Counted from the first letter of the stretch, positions 45,304 to 58,394 are shown. The stretch: 64,000 nucleotides of DNA from Phoronis australis (GCA_002633005.1 NMRA01000282.1:163858-227857), one strand, 5' to 3'. Notes: a model not told the origin generated them from the sequence alone. Numbers and translations are program-made.

Positions 45304-46299
45304 AATGATAAAGAGTTACGAAAAATTATACATTAAAAGTGGTGCATTAAAAGTTACAACATACTGCAAAAGAACTGGTTCAATACGCTTTAACCACATA
45401 AGAAATCGTGGGTTTAAAGAACTCTGATAAAGCTATAAAAACAAATTGTTGATCCCGTTTCCCAAAATCAACTCTTCACTTTTGCGGAGGCAGAAAAATG
45501 CACTGAATGATCGGCATCAACATTCGAAAGGAAGTGCCGCTAACACATTTCTCAGCTGAGTCGGATAAGAGAAGAAGGTTTCATCAGTCGTGTTTCATTC
45601 GGCTTTTCATTTTGTGTGCCTACATTGCAACTCACCTGTATGCAATAATAAAAGTGTATTGGCATGAAAGTGACAAAAACGACAATCTAACTTACATGGA
45701 AAATAGCGAATGCGCAACACTGTGGGTAAATACGGCAGAATCAGAATGGGTGCGGTAGCACTCCGGGAAATGGATAATGGCTTGCGTACACCCCCCCCCC
45801 CCNAATGATAAAGAGTTACGAAAAATTATACATTAAAAGTGGTGCATTAAAAGTTACAACATACTGCAAAAGAACTGGTTCAATACGCTTTAACCACATA
45901 AGAAATCGTGGGTTTAAAGAACTCTGATAAAGCTATAAAAACAAATTATTGATCCCGTTTCCCAAAATCAACTCTTTACTTTTGCGGAGGCAGAAAAATG
46001 CACTGAATGATCGGCATCAACATTCGAAAGGAAAGGCCGCTAACACATTTCTAAGCTGAGTCGGATAAGAGAAGAAGGTTTTATCAGTCGTGTTTCATTC
46101 GGCTTTTCATTTTGTGTGCCTACATTGCAACTTACCTGTATGCAATAATAAAACTGTATTGGCATGAAAGTGACAAAAATGACAATCTAACTTACATGGA
46201 AAATAGCGAATGCGCAACACTGTGGGTAAATACGGCAGAATCAGAATGGGTGCGGTAGCACTCCGGGAAATGAATAATGGCTTGCGTACCCCCCCCCCC
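45304..46299 (+). repeat. 500 bp direct duplication joined by a single N
   Basis: 45304-45802 and 45804-46299 are near-identical (a handful of differences, for example AAGTGCCGC against AAGGCCGC). Both end in GGCTTGCGTAC plus a poly-C run; the N at 45803 is the only base between them. Confidence 0.93.
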
Positions 46300-47339
46300 T
46301 TCTCTCTTCGTTTCATAAACCGCAGGTAGTGTTTTCTGACGTCGGTGGATTTTGCTTGTGCTAAAAATAAGCTGGAAGGAATAATGAGGTTAAGGCGACG
46401 CAAAAGCATCCAACAACTGGTTCTTAAATCTACCTGCTGTTCACGACTCCGTGCAGTACTTTCTCTGCACCACTATTGTACTCTCGTTTCACGCTTTCTA
46501 CTGCTGTATGGAGGTTGCGTGCTCAATTACAGTCATAAGTAGTTTTGCGAAAACTTGAGTCAGATATCGAAGATCCTGGGGTTTGGAGGTTTCACGATGG
46601 GAAAGTAGGTGATTTTGGAGACGAGTGCAGAGGCGCCACCTGACGACGTTGGGAACTAGCCAAGTGCCCCGGGCAAGACCTAAATCTCAACAAACTTACC
46701 GGCTTTGTTTGTAAACAATATCCTATGAAAGAAACGTAATTCTTATTTCAAGTCTTTGAATTTAATTCAAATTTTACGTAGGGTTACAATTATTCAAAGC
46801 CAATCGGTCCTATAACGGTGTACAGAATGTACTCAGCCACAAAATTCAGACACTAGAATCCTACAAAAGAGCATTAGACTGGTGTATTTACACATGTTAT
46901 TTTCCAAATTTAGACCTCGCGCAATTCTAGTCGAAATCTGTAACTGGAGGCGTGTTATGCTCTGCAGACTTTAAGTCGAAACCCGCACGAGGACGAAGTC
47001 GACTCCGGGCGTTGATTTGTTTATCTCTAACTTGTAAGTCGAGTCGAGCAGGAAACGCTTGTTGGCATCTGCGTTCGAGTCCGTAGATTGAATCTCGGAG
47101 CCTGGATGAATGATTGGCTGACTAACTTAGTTATGAAATTTAATGCATTGGAACTATCATGCACCTGCGTTTTAGAAAGTACGTCCTTTAAGTTAAAGAG
47201 ATTGTATCCGTTTCATTTCCGTTGTAAATTTCATGAAACGAATCCCAGAACAATCAAATTAGTCTAATCGTCCTTGGAAACGAACGACTATTCCAAAATG
47301 GTTAGATTATGAAAGACCCTAGAAAAAAAATGCCCACAT

Positions 47340-47720
47340 TTGGATACCTTTGGAACATCATGTCTAAGAAACGGTTTGTCGGATTCGCATGAGACTTTCA
47401 GATACTATGCTTTATGCGCTGTTCTCCAAAAAGTGTTTAGGAATTTTCTTCGAAAACGTCCACTTTTCCATGAGAAGCTATCAAAATAGAACTTACATAA
47501 TTTCTATGAAAAAAATCAAGAGTTGCATGAATGAAAATTAAATCATATTTTTGAAAACTGCAGCGTTGTTTTGAACTTTCGTCTTGAATATTCATATCAA
47601 ATGCTATTTGGCCATGTTATTGATACCGTTTTGCTATGAATGTTATGGTCACGTGACCGAGTTAATGACAGGTTGGTACAGAGTAAAGCATTCTACAGGC
47701 TTTCTGTTTTCAGTAAATTT
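47340..47720 (+). repeat. Dispersed repeat family E, copy 2
   Basis: Second copy of the sequence at 35890-36320, including CAGATACTATGCTTTATGCG and TGGTCACGTGACC. Confidence 0.65.
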
Positions 47721-48797
47721 GTCATCATTAGCAATATATCTTCATATCTGCTGATTAATTAGCCAGAACATTTGCTAAATGCGTTTCTGCATCGTTTAAC
47801 TAAAAAATCAGGTGTTAAAGTGTTTATGGATATTTTTAGTGGAAGGAAATATTGAACGGGCGTTCAGTTCAAGGAATACGTTAGTTCTGCTCGTTCGCTA
47901 ATTACAGTCGTAGATGAAAAATAAAAAGGATGAATTAAGAGAATGAAACACAGTCGTGCAAAATTGCACTTCATGAACGAACAAAGTTTTTTATGGACCC
48001 CGAAACAAATAGAAGGTGAAAGCAACCACGTGTACGTACAAGACTCAAGTCAAACCTTTTAAATAAATTTGAATTCAAGTTCCTAGAACAATCGAAAATC
48101 GCATGCACACGCCTTCAATTCAGTGGACATTTTGCGTCATCACTGAGTTGGTGTTCTTTTGCGGTTCGCGTGCCCTCCTCGAATGACTCGATCAGAAACC
48201 ACTGTATACTGTTTCGTTGATCTTGCCTGTGTTTGTGTGTCGGACGTTTTATAACCACTTGCAGACAAAAAAGTAGTCAAAAACAAAATTCTAAAGCTAT
48301 CGAAGAAAACGTGCAATACGTCTATACTATACATGCAAACTTCTGTCTCTAATTGTCAGAAATCGGTATATGTACCTCATCATAATTTTGAGATATTTTG
48401 TCTCAGGCCTTCAATTGGACAAATAGCCAGCAGCCATTGTTTCGTAATAGTATGCTTACACGAAGCAGGATGACGTAAAGATCAAACGTTTCTGTTTGAC
48501 TACATAACAGCAATGTGAAGCATTTATGGACCATTACGAGGACGCGAGAAACGCGTTGTGCAGGCGCATATTCGGCTTATGGTCTCATGTGGATGCCGCG
48601 AAATTAATCAGTTATATGAAACTAAAGTGATTGAAAATCTGTAGGATTGTATTTCCTTTTCAATTGACACACAAAAACGCCTTGTTTAGCTGAACCACGC
48701 ACACGCTCTTTATTCTTTCAACTACGACGTGAGAAAGTCTGATAAATTGGACAAATACCCGTGGATGCGTGTTCTGAAATTCTTTGCCTTCCCGACA

Positions 48798-49052
48798 TCA
48801 AGAGAGACACGAAAATGTATTTGATTTCCAAAACGAGATCACGTGCTTTCTAATCTCCGGAACAATGGAGAGTTCTATAGACGTGTAATCCGGGACTGCC
48901 TTATTCTGCGACATTCTTGCACAGTGCCACTCCTCCGGAGATAACGCTGTGAAATCATGGACCTTTTGTGTTTCCTCTAACGCATGTCTACAATTACGGA
49001 TTGTGGGAAACACGGCCAATTTAGGACACAATATTCCGTACAGACGAAACAT
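48798..49052 (-). other. Coding-like open reading frame, 84 codons, unassigned
   Basis: Reads CPKLAVFPTIRNCRHALEET, then FTALSPEEWHCARMSQNK and SIELSIVPEIRKHVISF. The composition is that of a folded protein, unlike other frames nearby, but no splice sites or neighbouring exons were identified and I do not recognise it. It could be an exon, a processed fragment or chance. Confidence 0.25.
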
Positions 49053-50020
49053 TTTTTTATAAATGATACACCGTGCGCTATATTCTATTCACTACCACAG
49101 TCATGAACAGTCAAATAATTTGAAAAAATGTGGACATTCTCAACCCATGAAACAGATTGTATATAGCTAGTTCTCACCAATGTTAGTAGTCCTTAAACAA
49201 TTTTGAAAAGTGCAATTTGGCAATTATTTTTGTCTGAAATTGGTGAGATTTTACCGTATAGGTTTGGTCTACGTACTCTACTTGAAAAGCATTGTAAGTC
49301 AATTAAACACTTTTCGGAATCAAAAAATGATACTTATGTGGTATCGGTACAACGAATAATCTTTTACTGACATAAAGTTAGAATTCGAGCGTCTTATCTT
49401 AAAAATCGTAAAATCAAAGGCCTCAGGTTCAAACAAGAAAAATGGAATTTTGGCAATTGGGTTTACTTACATCAAGTTTTCAAGCTCGGTAAATTTCTGA
49501 ATTAAGGTTGTGTTGGACCTTATTGACATTTCTATACACTTAGCCAAATATCTACAAAACTATAGAATTTAACTTGGCAAAAGTATACATTTTCTAACAT
49601 TAGAAATCATTCCGTTTTTGACCTTTCTTTTTAGGAGAGTTTAGCAAAAGGAAGACAAATTGACATCGAGAAGAAGTTCAATAACACGATCAAATTTTAT
49701 AGGATATAAGCCTAAAAAACGCTGTTATGATTTTCTAAATTATCGTTTAGTCTTAGTTTTATGCAACTAATATAACTATAAATATAGTTCGGTAGCAGCC
49801 CTTCGTTTGCACAAACTTCGTTGAAAACACGACTAGACTTCTTGTTTGCAAGCTTGATACTGTTACGCTCGACTGTTCCGAAACTACGAGCGTACCAGTT
49901 TTAAGCTTGCACACAAAAAGTCCAGTCATGCTTTTAACGAAACTACAAATATCATAAAGTCTTATTTTTGAGACACCCTCATGCAACAGTGGGGCATTTT
50001 TAAAGTAACTCATAACAGCT

Positions 50021-50075
50021 TTATAACGAGAGAGAGTCTCGTTATAACGCGTTATAACGAGATAGTGTCTCGTTA
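50021..50075. repeat. Two tandem hairpins of TTATAACGAGA
   Basis: TTATAACGAGA-(5 bases)-TCTCGTTATAA is followed by CGCG and then by a second TTATAACGAGA-(5 bases)-TCTCGTTAAA. The central AACGCGTT also makes the two halves complementary to each other. The sequence resembles pogo/Tigger-type ends, which often read TCGTTATAACGA. Confidence 0.75.
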
Positions 50076-50412
50076 AATAGTCGACGATTTTTTTCAGTTG
50101 CCTTAAGCTCCGCTGTAGGAGAACAGTGCATAAACACAGTGTCTGAAATTTCTGAATCTGACCAGCCATTTCTAAGATACGAAGAAGATTGCCAAAATGA
50201 AACATTTCTCTAGGGTCTTACATATCATTACCACCAATGTCTGTTCAGGCGTATTTATTGCATATCGATTGTTCAAATGTGAAAGTTTCGTTAATCGCTA
50301 TCCACACACGTAGTCACAACCTGATGTAAACGATGAATAGATTAGGGCCGCCATGGGGTCACGTGGGCTCGGTGCTAAAGTTCGAAGTGTTGAAAACGGT
50401 ATTGTCTTTTTT

Positions 50413-51440
50413 ATGCGCCCACATATTTATATGTGGACGCATTATGCCGTCATCTCCGTCCGTCCGTCCGGGCGTGCGGCGTCCGGCGTCCGCTGCTCTA
50501 TCTCCAAAACCCTTTGACATACGTTCATGAAATTTGGCACATATGTTCCATTCATGAATGGGACGGCATGTGCGAACTTTCGGACGGATCCGACTACCGG
50601 TGTGCCCCCTAGTGGCAATTTTAGTTTTTTTTACGCTTACCTTTGTATCTTCAAAAGTCCTGAATGGATTTTCATGAAATTTGGTATGTAGGCACCTATT
50701 AGTGAGATGACGCTATCCTCCCGTTTTCGGATGGNNNNNNNNNNNNNNNNNNNNNNNNNNNNNNNNNNNNNNNNNNNNNNNNNNNNNNNNNNNNNNNNNN
50801 NNNNNNNNNNNNNNNNNNNNNNNNNNNNNNNNNNNNNNNNNNNNNNNNNNNNNNNNNNNNNNNNNNNNNNNNNNNNNNNNNNNNNNNNNNNNNNNNNNNN
50901 NNNNNNNNNNNNNNNNNNNNNNNNNNNNNNNNNNNNNNNNNNNNNNNNNNNNNNNNNNNNNNNNNNNNNNNNNNNNNNNNNNNNNNNNNNNNNNNNNNNN
51001 NNNNNNNNNNNNNNNNNNNNNNNNNNNNNNNNNNNNNNNNNNNNNNNNNNNNNNNNNNNNNNNNNNNNNNNNNNNNNNNNNNNNNNNNNNNNNNNNNNNN
51101 NNNNNNNNNNNNNNNNNNNNNNNNNNNNNNNNNNNNNNNNNNNNNNNNNNNNNNNNNNNNNNNNNNNNNNNNNNNNNNNNNNNNNNNNNNNNNNNNNNNN
51201 NNNNNNNNNNNNNNNNNNNNNNNNNTATGTTTCTGTGGTGCTTTAAGCAATTGATGTATAGGATGTGCTTGTATTATGAAGATCACTCACATTTTGCCCC
51301 TAGCCTATTGAGGAGACAATGACCATGCCTTTCCATTTTGCAAAGTACAACATATTACATATATGCCCTCTACTGGCCACTTTATGGTACCAATAAACAA
51401 CCCTAGAAGGATACCGTATACGGTGCAATTGTGGGCGCAT
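50413..51440. mobile_element. Element with ATGCGCCCAC ends and TCCGTCCGTCCG motif, containing an assembly gap
   Basis: 10 bp inverted ends (ATGCGCCCAC at 50413-50422, GTGGGCGCAT at 51431-51440). The left arm carries CCGTCCGTCCGTCCGG, then CATGAAATTTGGCACATATG, a repeat type I recall as common in marine invertebrate genomes. 491 N fill its middle, so coding capacity cannot be judged. Confidence 0.65.
50735..51225. other. Assembly gap (491 N)
   Basis: A run of N; sequence unknown. Single N also occur at 11193, 45803 and 57201. Confidence 1.
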
Positions 51441-53400
51441 TTCAACGCTCTGCGTTGCTCTTGTTTAATTTGTCAGTTGACCAAAGACATCGTTCACTCA
51501 ATAAGTCTTGTTCAGGGTGCAGAACCGCTTGGCCTGTTAGTTGCTTGAAAAACGCCATATTACTGACGGAGATTGAACGTTCCCTTGGTACGGCACGACC
51601 GAACAGGTTTGGGAAGCTACAGTGAGAAACCAATAATGTGAAGGACGGTTTGAGAACAGCGGTAGACGCAGGGATATCCATGAGGTGACGGGTATGATCA
51701 CGTGGTTCGCTTGTAATTCATGGCCATAAGTCATGACGTCGTGCGTGTTTTTTTTTTGAGATTTCCCGAGATTCTCCTCTCTACGGATTAAATCATAGAT
51801 GGGCAAATTTGTGTCGTTGCAAGCACATTTGCTACGGCTAAAAACAAAGAGATTCAGTCACAACGCCATATCAATAGAGGTCAGGTAATTTAATTGCTAT
51901 CAGACCTTACGTAAGAGATTGCTCGTTTCACGTCGAGCACATCAAGCAATGTCAAACGAAAACACAAGAGTCACACGCGCAAAACATCAACGAAATAGAT
52001 TGGCCAGCGTGTTCACTAGACCTCAGCCCATTTTTCAATGCACGGGAAAATTGGCAGAGAAGTAGCACGACCCATTATCAACGACTTTAGCATATTCTTG
52101 GTTTTGAGTGGAATGCCATTCCCCAAGCCTACGTCAGAACTTTTTTCCATTGTACGAGATGTGCGTCATGCGTGCAAAGTGATGATGGGCCAAGCAAGTA
52201 CCGCTGGTACTAAAATAAAAAAGCTCTTTAATGAAAATATTATCAACTTCTTTTCAACTTCTTCTCATTCACCGCTTCCTTGCTATAACGCAATCTACAC
52301 AAGCGAAATTGCAGTTTTTAGTGCTTGGCCGAAGCGTTCATAAACCCGCGTTTCGTCTAGGAAGTGAATACTTGATTTAGACAACTTTTCGCTATAAAAT
52401 TGATCTTAATTTGCTCCCTGCTCGGCGGTCTAAATGAAAAGCTGATTTCCTTGATGCAAGCTGGTTTATTGGCTCTTGAACTCATTCGAACTCTCATAGT
52501 CCATTCATCTCTTAGCACAGCGGCTACAACTACGCTTATTCCATTAAATTGTGTTCGTAATGAAATAAAAGTAAAACAGGGATTTATTTATGAAACGTGA
52601 ATAATGTAAAGTTGTGTTACAGAATATGCAATATATTAGTAGTGTATTTCCCTTTTTTCGTCATTCTGTACATGCGTAAATGGACCATAAAAAGGTCTAT
52701 GGACTTTTATCTTATCACGGAAGTCCATAATACATCGTTTGTGACAGGCCTTTCGCTCACGAATCAAACGATCGTGATGTCGTTTCCGACAGAATTTAAT
52801 GTCCTCACAAACAACTAAAGGTGTTATCGATCGTTCATTGCATTTTGACAAAAACGAAACACAGCAAATAAAACAGTGCATTAACCGGAAAACTTGTCCC
52901 ATAGAAATATCAACGGTTTCCACATATTCTAATTTCTAAATGAAATTCCGTGTATCATGTGGCACCAGGGAAAAAAGAGTCACGATTCAAAGTCCTTCAT
53001 TAAGTTAACAAGAAAGAAATACTGTCTAGTAATGAATTTTTACCAGTTACCATGCTTGCTAAAACGCTAGCGCTTTCGCTAGCATCGGAAAAACGCCAAT
53101 AATGTGAACGGTCGCAAGGGTCACTTTTGCTGACGCTTTATTAGAAGTTTCAGTTGACCCCAGAATTACTGGCGTTTTCGCTAGCACTTTTGTGACCAGA
53201 CCGCTTTCTTCAAAAAACACACTGACACATTCGCAGCAGTAAGAGCCTTTGCCGATCTATCGTAACATCAAACAACTTATGGCACAATGCGAACGTGTTT
53301 TGAAGTCAATTTTTTCTTAAAAGGGACTCAGGTGGTGAGGAAACAAATTAACTGCTGGAGACGATAAGCCCTTCTCGGCAATTTGTCTGTCGGGCTAAAA
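51441..53400. other. Intergenic, no gene seen
   Basis: No exon-like signal. It holds a partial copy of repeat family F at 52365-52445 and CGCTAGCG-rich inverted words at 53060-53085 and 53170-53185 that may be an outer part of the neighbouring TIR element. Confidence 0.5.
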
Positions 53401-53415
53401 CGCTAGCGTTAGCTT

Positions 53416-53857
53416 GCTATCGTTGGCCAAATGGGTGAACGTAACGCACGTAAATTAGGTGTTTAATGTAATTCTTGTTAGTGACGTGAATTAATTATTA
53501 TTAAGGGAGTAAACTTATTATTTGCGACGTGAATTAGCTTTTAACGGCATCAATCAATTATTTACGGCGCAAAGTAATTATTTGCCGCGTAACTTTATGG
53601 TTGACCAAGAGGGTGAACGTTACGCACGTAAATTAATTGCTTAAATAAACTTTATGTACGTCGCAAATAATCAATTTACGCCGTAAAGAATTAATCTACG
53701 CCGTTAAAAGTTAATTTGCGCCTCAAATAGTTAATTCACGCCGTTAAATAATTTACCCCGCAAATCACTAATTTACGCCGTTGATACGCCATTAACAAGA
53801 ATTAATATACGCACGTAATTTCCATGCTTTACGTTCACCCATTTGGCCGACGATAGT
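53416..53857. mobile_element. TIR element with TTTACGCCGT array
   Basis: The inverted ends GGCCAAATGGGTGAACGT, with CTATCG just outside, lie near 53416-53450 and 53827-53857. An additional internal copy in the left-end orientation (AGAGGGTGAACGTTACGCAC) lies at about 53590-53633. Between them are short alternating words such as AATTTACGCCGTTAA and TTATTTACGGCGCAAA at about 25-30 bp spacing. No coding content. It resembles 27207-27791 in style, but the ends differ. Confidence 0.7.
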
Positions 53858-54287
53858 TTTCGTTAGTGATGTCACGCGGCTGTTCCACTCTTTGTTACCG
53901 CCTTAAGCAAAGACTCTAATGACTAGTGTTTGAAGACAGGTACAAGATTGCCGAGGAATATGACGCAAATGAAATAGGAATTCCTGTCAACACGATGAAC
54001 TCCAGTGCAATCCAAACTGTAGTCTGTGGAAAATTTGATAATTTTGATGGACACTAATGAAGCACCCGAGAACGTAAATTTCCACAATTACATGTTATTT
54101 GCATGTTGCTGAATACTATCCCTACTACTTTGATTAGTAACAGGCATAGGAATCGGCAACGCAAGAGAAATTTTTGTATCTGTCTGGTTACCGGCCCTGC
54201 AAACGCTAGATGGCGACGCACCAACTCGTTTATTAGACTAGTTCCTACCGAGAGCTAGACTAAGCGGCTCGGATCTATTCGGGTTAA

Positions 54288-55348
54288 GGTTATCTCAAAC
54301 CTTATTTAGTGGCCTCCATACTAACTTGTATATCAAAAAAACTCAGCTGTGTCAACTAATAAAAGTATATATTTTCTGAAAAATAAGATCAGGGAATACA
54401 AAAATATGTTTTGTAATGATGTACCATTATTATTATTATTACATTTACAGCTTTTTAAGTCAAAAAAGATATTTTTGAGAAAGGTACATTCACAGCAAAA
54501 AAAAACCCTCGGTCGATTTTAATTAAACCATTTTTAATGAAAACTTCACCAGTTACCTCAAAAACGCTGTTAGGAATTTTCGATTGGTCTTTTCATTTGG
54601 TTTCTATGGCAAAAATCAACTCGCAAAACGTAAGATGTTTTTGTAAAAAATTGAAGTCGTCTTTGTCTTTATTACATTACGCAAAAACTAGGCCTTTATA
54701 TCAAAAATGCTACAAGCGGTTTTAAGACTGATGGAAAAATATTAAGTTTGGAAAGTTTCATCGAAATCCACCAAGCTGTTTTCAAGAACTCGTGTTCCTA
54801 AGTTCAAATAAAAAGCATATCGTTACCTTGAGATCAAAACAGTGAAATGTCAATTTATCCATTGAATTAAGGAATTTGGGTGAGGATATATCTTTTTTCA
54901 CAACTTACTGTGTTCATGACCACAGAGGCTTAAGGCGACTCGTAGCATTCTTTCTCAGCGACAACGGTCGTATGCATGTAGACGCACAACTCCCTCAGGA
55001 TCAAAACTACTTTTGTCTTTGTTTTCAACGGCACACTTCTATCATAAGTACACCTCGTTGACACAATATTATGTCGACTCGGTGAATGAAAGGACCGAGG
55101 ATACATGCGAAGCTGCTCTGTACCTGGCGGAAGATTCGATTTCAGGGACAGCCCTGTAACCTTTGACCTTGGATAAGAAGTAGACAAATATCTACGCGGT
55201 TCCAAGGTGGTTCTGCTAAATCTTTTTTCTCGCTACACGGTTTACACTTTGTGTTTGAAGTTCCCCGAAAATGAAGATAAGGTATTTTGCTAGACACGTG
55301 AAATATTGTAAAAATGGCCAATTTTTATGAATAAGGTTTGAGATAACC
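54288..55348. mobile_element. Element bounded by a perfect 19 bp inverted repeat
   Basis: GGTTATCTCAAACCTTATT at 54288-54306 has its exact complement at 55330-55348. The right part is included in the duplicated block, so the right end recurs near 57880. No coding content recognised; its class is unknown. Confidence 0.5.
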
Positions 55349-55445
55349 CCCATCACAATAATTGTCTTTTACATTTAATTCCATGATAATGTTCGCTGGC
55401 TAACGGCAACAAGTTTACAACCTCATTGTCCGCGTATGCTGCGCA

Positions 55446-56091
55446 GGTGTCAGCTTGTAATAAATCTCGCTGGCTACCTGCGTACCGGTAGGTGATAACC
55501 AGCACGCAGGTGTCACTTAATTTTATTCGGAATTTTTTTACACCGGCGTTTCTGATTGGCTGGCCGAATTCTCAACAGGCAGCGCTTTAGGCAAACAAAC
55601 TGGCATGATTGATGGAGCAAATGTAAATGTGGTTTGTTGTACAGACAAATCGGTGCTTAAAATTCATGTTCAAGAAATGTGAATATCAGAAAATTGTGGT
55701 TGCGCCTTTTCGGAGTGCATCTTTCTACTGTTGCTGATTGTTGTTTACGTTGCTGTCCTGTATTTATACAGTATGAATAACACACTTGTTAAATCGGCCT
55801 GGTGATGGCGTGTTTATTGTGCCGCATGTATGCGCTTTAAGCACGCTGCTAGTAAACATTAGGCCTAATGCAGAAATGAAATAGTTGCTGCTACGCTACT
55901 TGCATGACAAGTCTAAAAATCGTTCATCGTCCGCCATTTTCTCTCTTTGTTGTAAACTAACCAATCACTGTCGAGGTTACATCAACCAATGATAAAGCGA
56001 GTGCTACTTCCTGCTACCTGCGTCCTGGCTACCACCTAGCGGCACACAGGGAACCAGCGAGGTAATAAATAAGCAGTACTGATGCGACACC
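55446..56091. mobile_element. MITE-like element with GGTGTC/CTCGCTGG ends
   Basis: Inverted ends: GGTGTC at 55446 with CTCGCTGGCTACCTGCG following; ACCAGCGAGGTAATAAATAA and GACACC (56086-56091) at the right, with CTGGCTACCACCTAG inside. In the second duplicated copy the left half and interior are missing and the right end lies at about 58110-58178. Related to 30670-30772. Confidence 0.6.
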
Positions 56092-56307
56092 TATCAGTTT
56101 AGTCAACTTACGTGTCTCTCCAAATAAGGAAGTCAAAAAAGTCAAAGACTTGTCCGTATTTTCGGCTTGCACAAAGCCGACTGTGTGCTGGTAGCTGGAA
56201 CAATGCTCACTTGTTTTTAGGCCGGAAAATTCGATCGATTCTACAACATGTTGTGTTCCAGTGGCGTGCTGGATTAGTGATATTGGCGAGATTAAACAGG
56301 ATCAATA

Positions 56308-57200
56308 TTGGAATGGGAGTGGTTCAGCTATTTTAAGAATCTGTTTAGTTCTCAACGAGAAGAGAGAAGTAGAACATTTTCTGAGGCCGTGACCCAAACA
56401 TTGTGCGACCATGACGCTCAATGCGAGAAATGTGCCAGCGATACTCTTTACAACGACCTTCATATCTTCAATGACAGTATCATCGAAAATGATATTATAC
56501 AAATCATCCAATCGCTCAAAAATAGTACATCGCCGGGGGAGGACGGTATACCAAACGAATTTTTCAAATCATCCGTCGAAAGTCTAACTACAGTATTGCA
56601 CAACCTATTTACATGCAACAGAATTTTCAACACCGGAACTTTTCCTGAAGTTTGGTCCAAGAGTATTATCATACCGCTACACAAAAAATGTAGACAAGAG
56701 TAACCCAAAAACTACTGAGGAATATCTTTACTTGACAGTATAATTTAAGTATTTACACCCATTCTCGACAAGAGGCTAATTGAATGGGCGAACGTCGCTA
56801 AATGCATCCCAGAGGAACAAGTCGGTTTTCGTGCAGGATATTCTACAATAGACAACATTTTTACACTACAAAGTTTGATCCAGAAATAACAAAACGACAA
56901 GGAAAATTTATTGTGCATATGTTATAGTCGCCAAGGCATTTGGGATTTCCGGTCTTGTTTATGTGTTACTTGCGAAAGGTATACATGGGGAATGTATAAA
57001 ATATTCACATCATTTACCACATTTTGAGTATTGTTTTAAAATTTGCAGTCACACCACTCTGTGTTTTGCATTCTAAGCCCGAGGAGATTCTTTATGTTTG
57101 TAACTGGTCTAGTCTCTGATTTAAGAGAGCGTGGTGGCAGAGGAATCTATGTTGATACTGATCGTGAGATTAACTGCCTACTTTTGCGGATGATCTCGTG
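56308..57200 (+). pseudogene. Decayed LINE reverse transcriptase, copy 1 (partial)
   Basis: Fragments of a non-LTR retrotransposon reverse transcriptase in broken frames: TSPGEDGIPNEFFKSS, then the 'NY(R)GISLLD' region, EEQVGFRAGYSTIDNIFTLQ, a damaged 'DFxKAFD' region, RGGRGIYVDTDREINCLL and, after a frameshift, the catalytic FADDLV at 57183-57200. Several stops and frameshifts exclude function. It ends abruptly at the N at 57201. I cannot assign the LINE clade with confidence. Confidence 0.85.
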
Positions 57201-58394
57201 NAGCCACGAGGTGGTATCAACTGTTACTGTTGTTTGACCTACTTAAAAGTAGGTCACACCTCATTGTTACTATTATACACATAGTCTGTACAAGTCACGT
57301 GCCGGGAGACTGATACGAAACCAAGTAAGAAACGGATAACAAAAATGGAGCCTGTGGTAAAAGCATATCTTTACCTTGAGATCAAAACAGTGAAATGTCA
57401 ATTTATCCATTGAATTAAGGAATTTGGGTGAGGATATATCTTTTTTCACAACTTACTGTGTTCATGAACACAGAGGCTTAAGGCGACTCGTAGCATTCTT
57501 TCTCAACGACAACGGTCGTATGCATGTAGACGCACAACTCCTTCAGGATCAAAACTACTTTTGTCTTTGTTTTCAACGGCACCCTTCTATCACAAGTACA
57601 CCTCGTTGACACAATATTATGTCGACTCGGTGAATGAAAGGACCGAGGATACATGCGAATTAGCTGCTCTGTACCTGGCGGAAGATTCGATTTGAGGGAC
57701 AGCCCTGTAACCTTTGACCTTGGATAAGAAGTAGACAAATATCTACGGGGTTCCAAGGTGGTTCTGCTAAATCTTTTTTCTCGCTACACGTTTATATTTT
57801 GTGTTTGAAGTTCCCCGAAAATGAAGATAAGGTATTTTGCTAGACACGTGAAATATTGTAAAAATGGCCAATTTTTATGAATAAGGTTTGAGATAACCCC
57901 CATCACAATAATTGTCTTTTACTTTTAATTCCATGATAATGTCCGCTGGCTAACGGCAACAAGTTTACAACCTCATTGTCCGCTACTTGCATGACAAGTC
58001 TAAAAATCGTTCATCGTCCGCCATTTTCTCTCTTTGTTGTAAACTAACCAATCACTGTCGAGGTTACATCAACCAATGATAAAGCGAGTGCTACTTTCTG
58101 CTACCTGCGTCCTGGCTACCACCTAGCGGCACACAGGGAACCAGCGAGGTAATAAATAAGCAGTACTGATGCGACACCTATCAGTTTAGTCAACTTACGT
58201 GTCTCTCCAAATAAGGAAGTCAAAACAGTCAAAGACTTGTCCGTATTTTCGGCTTGCACAAAGTCGACTGTGTGCTGGTAGCTGGAACAATGCTCACTTG
58301 TTTTTAGGCCGGAAAATTCGATCGATTCTACAACATGTTGTGTTCCAGTGGCGTGCTGGATTAGTGGTATTGGCGAGATTAAACAGGATCAATA

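Larger units (their letters stand above)
44191..50412. other. Intergenic region upstream of the EF-hand gene
   Basis: The proximal part should hold the EF-hand promoter and any 5' untranslated exon; no clear core promoter element was recognised. The rest contains the duplicated block at 45304-46299, repeat E copy 2, paired hairpins at 50021-50075 and one coding-like open frame at 48798-49052. Confidence 0.5.

Noticed and set aside
49759-50205. 148-codon minus-strand frame
   Set aside because: It reads through the paired hairpins at 50021-50075; no domain, no splice sites.
50699-51286. Long open frames over the gap
   Set aside because: They are an artefact of the N run.
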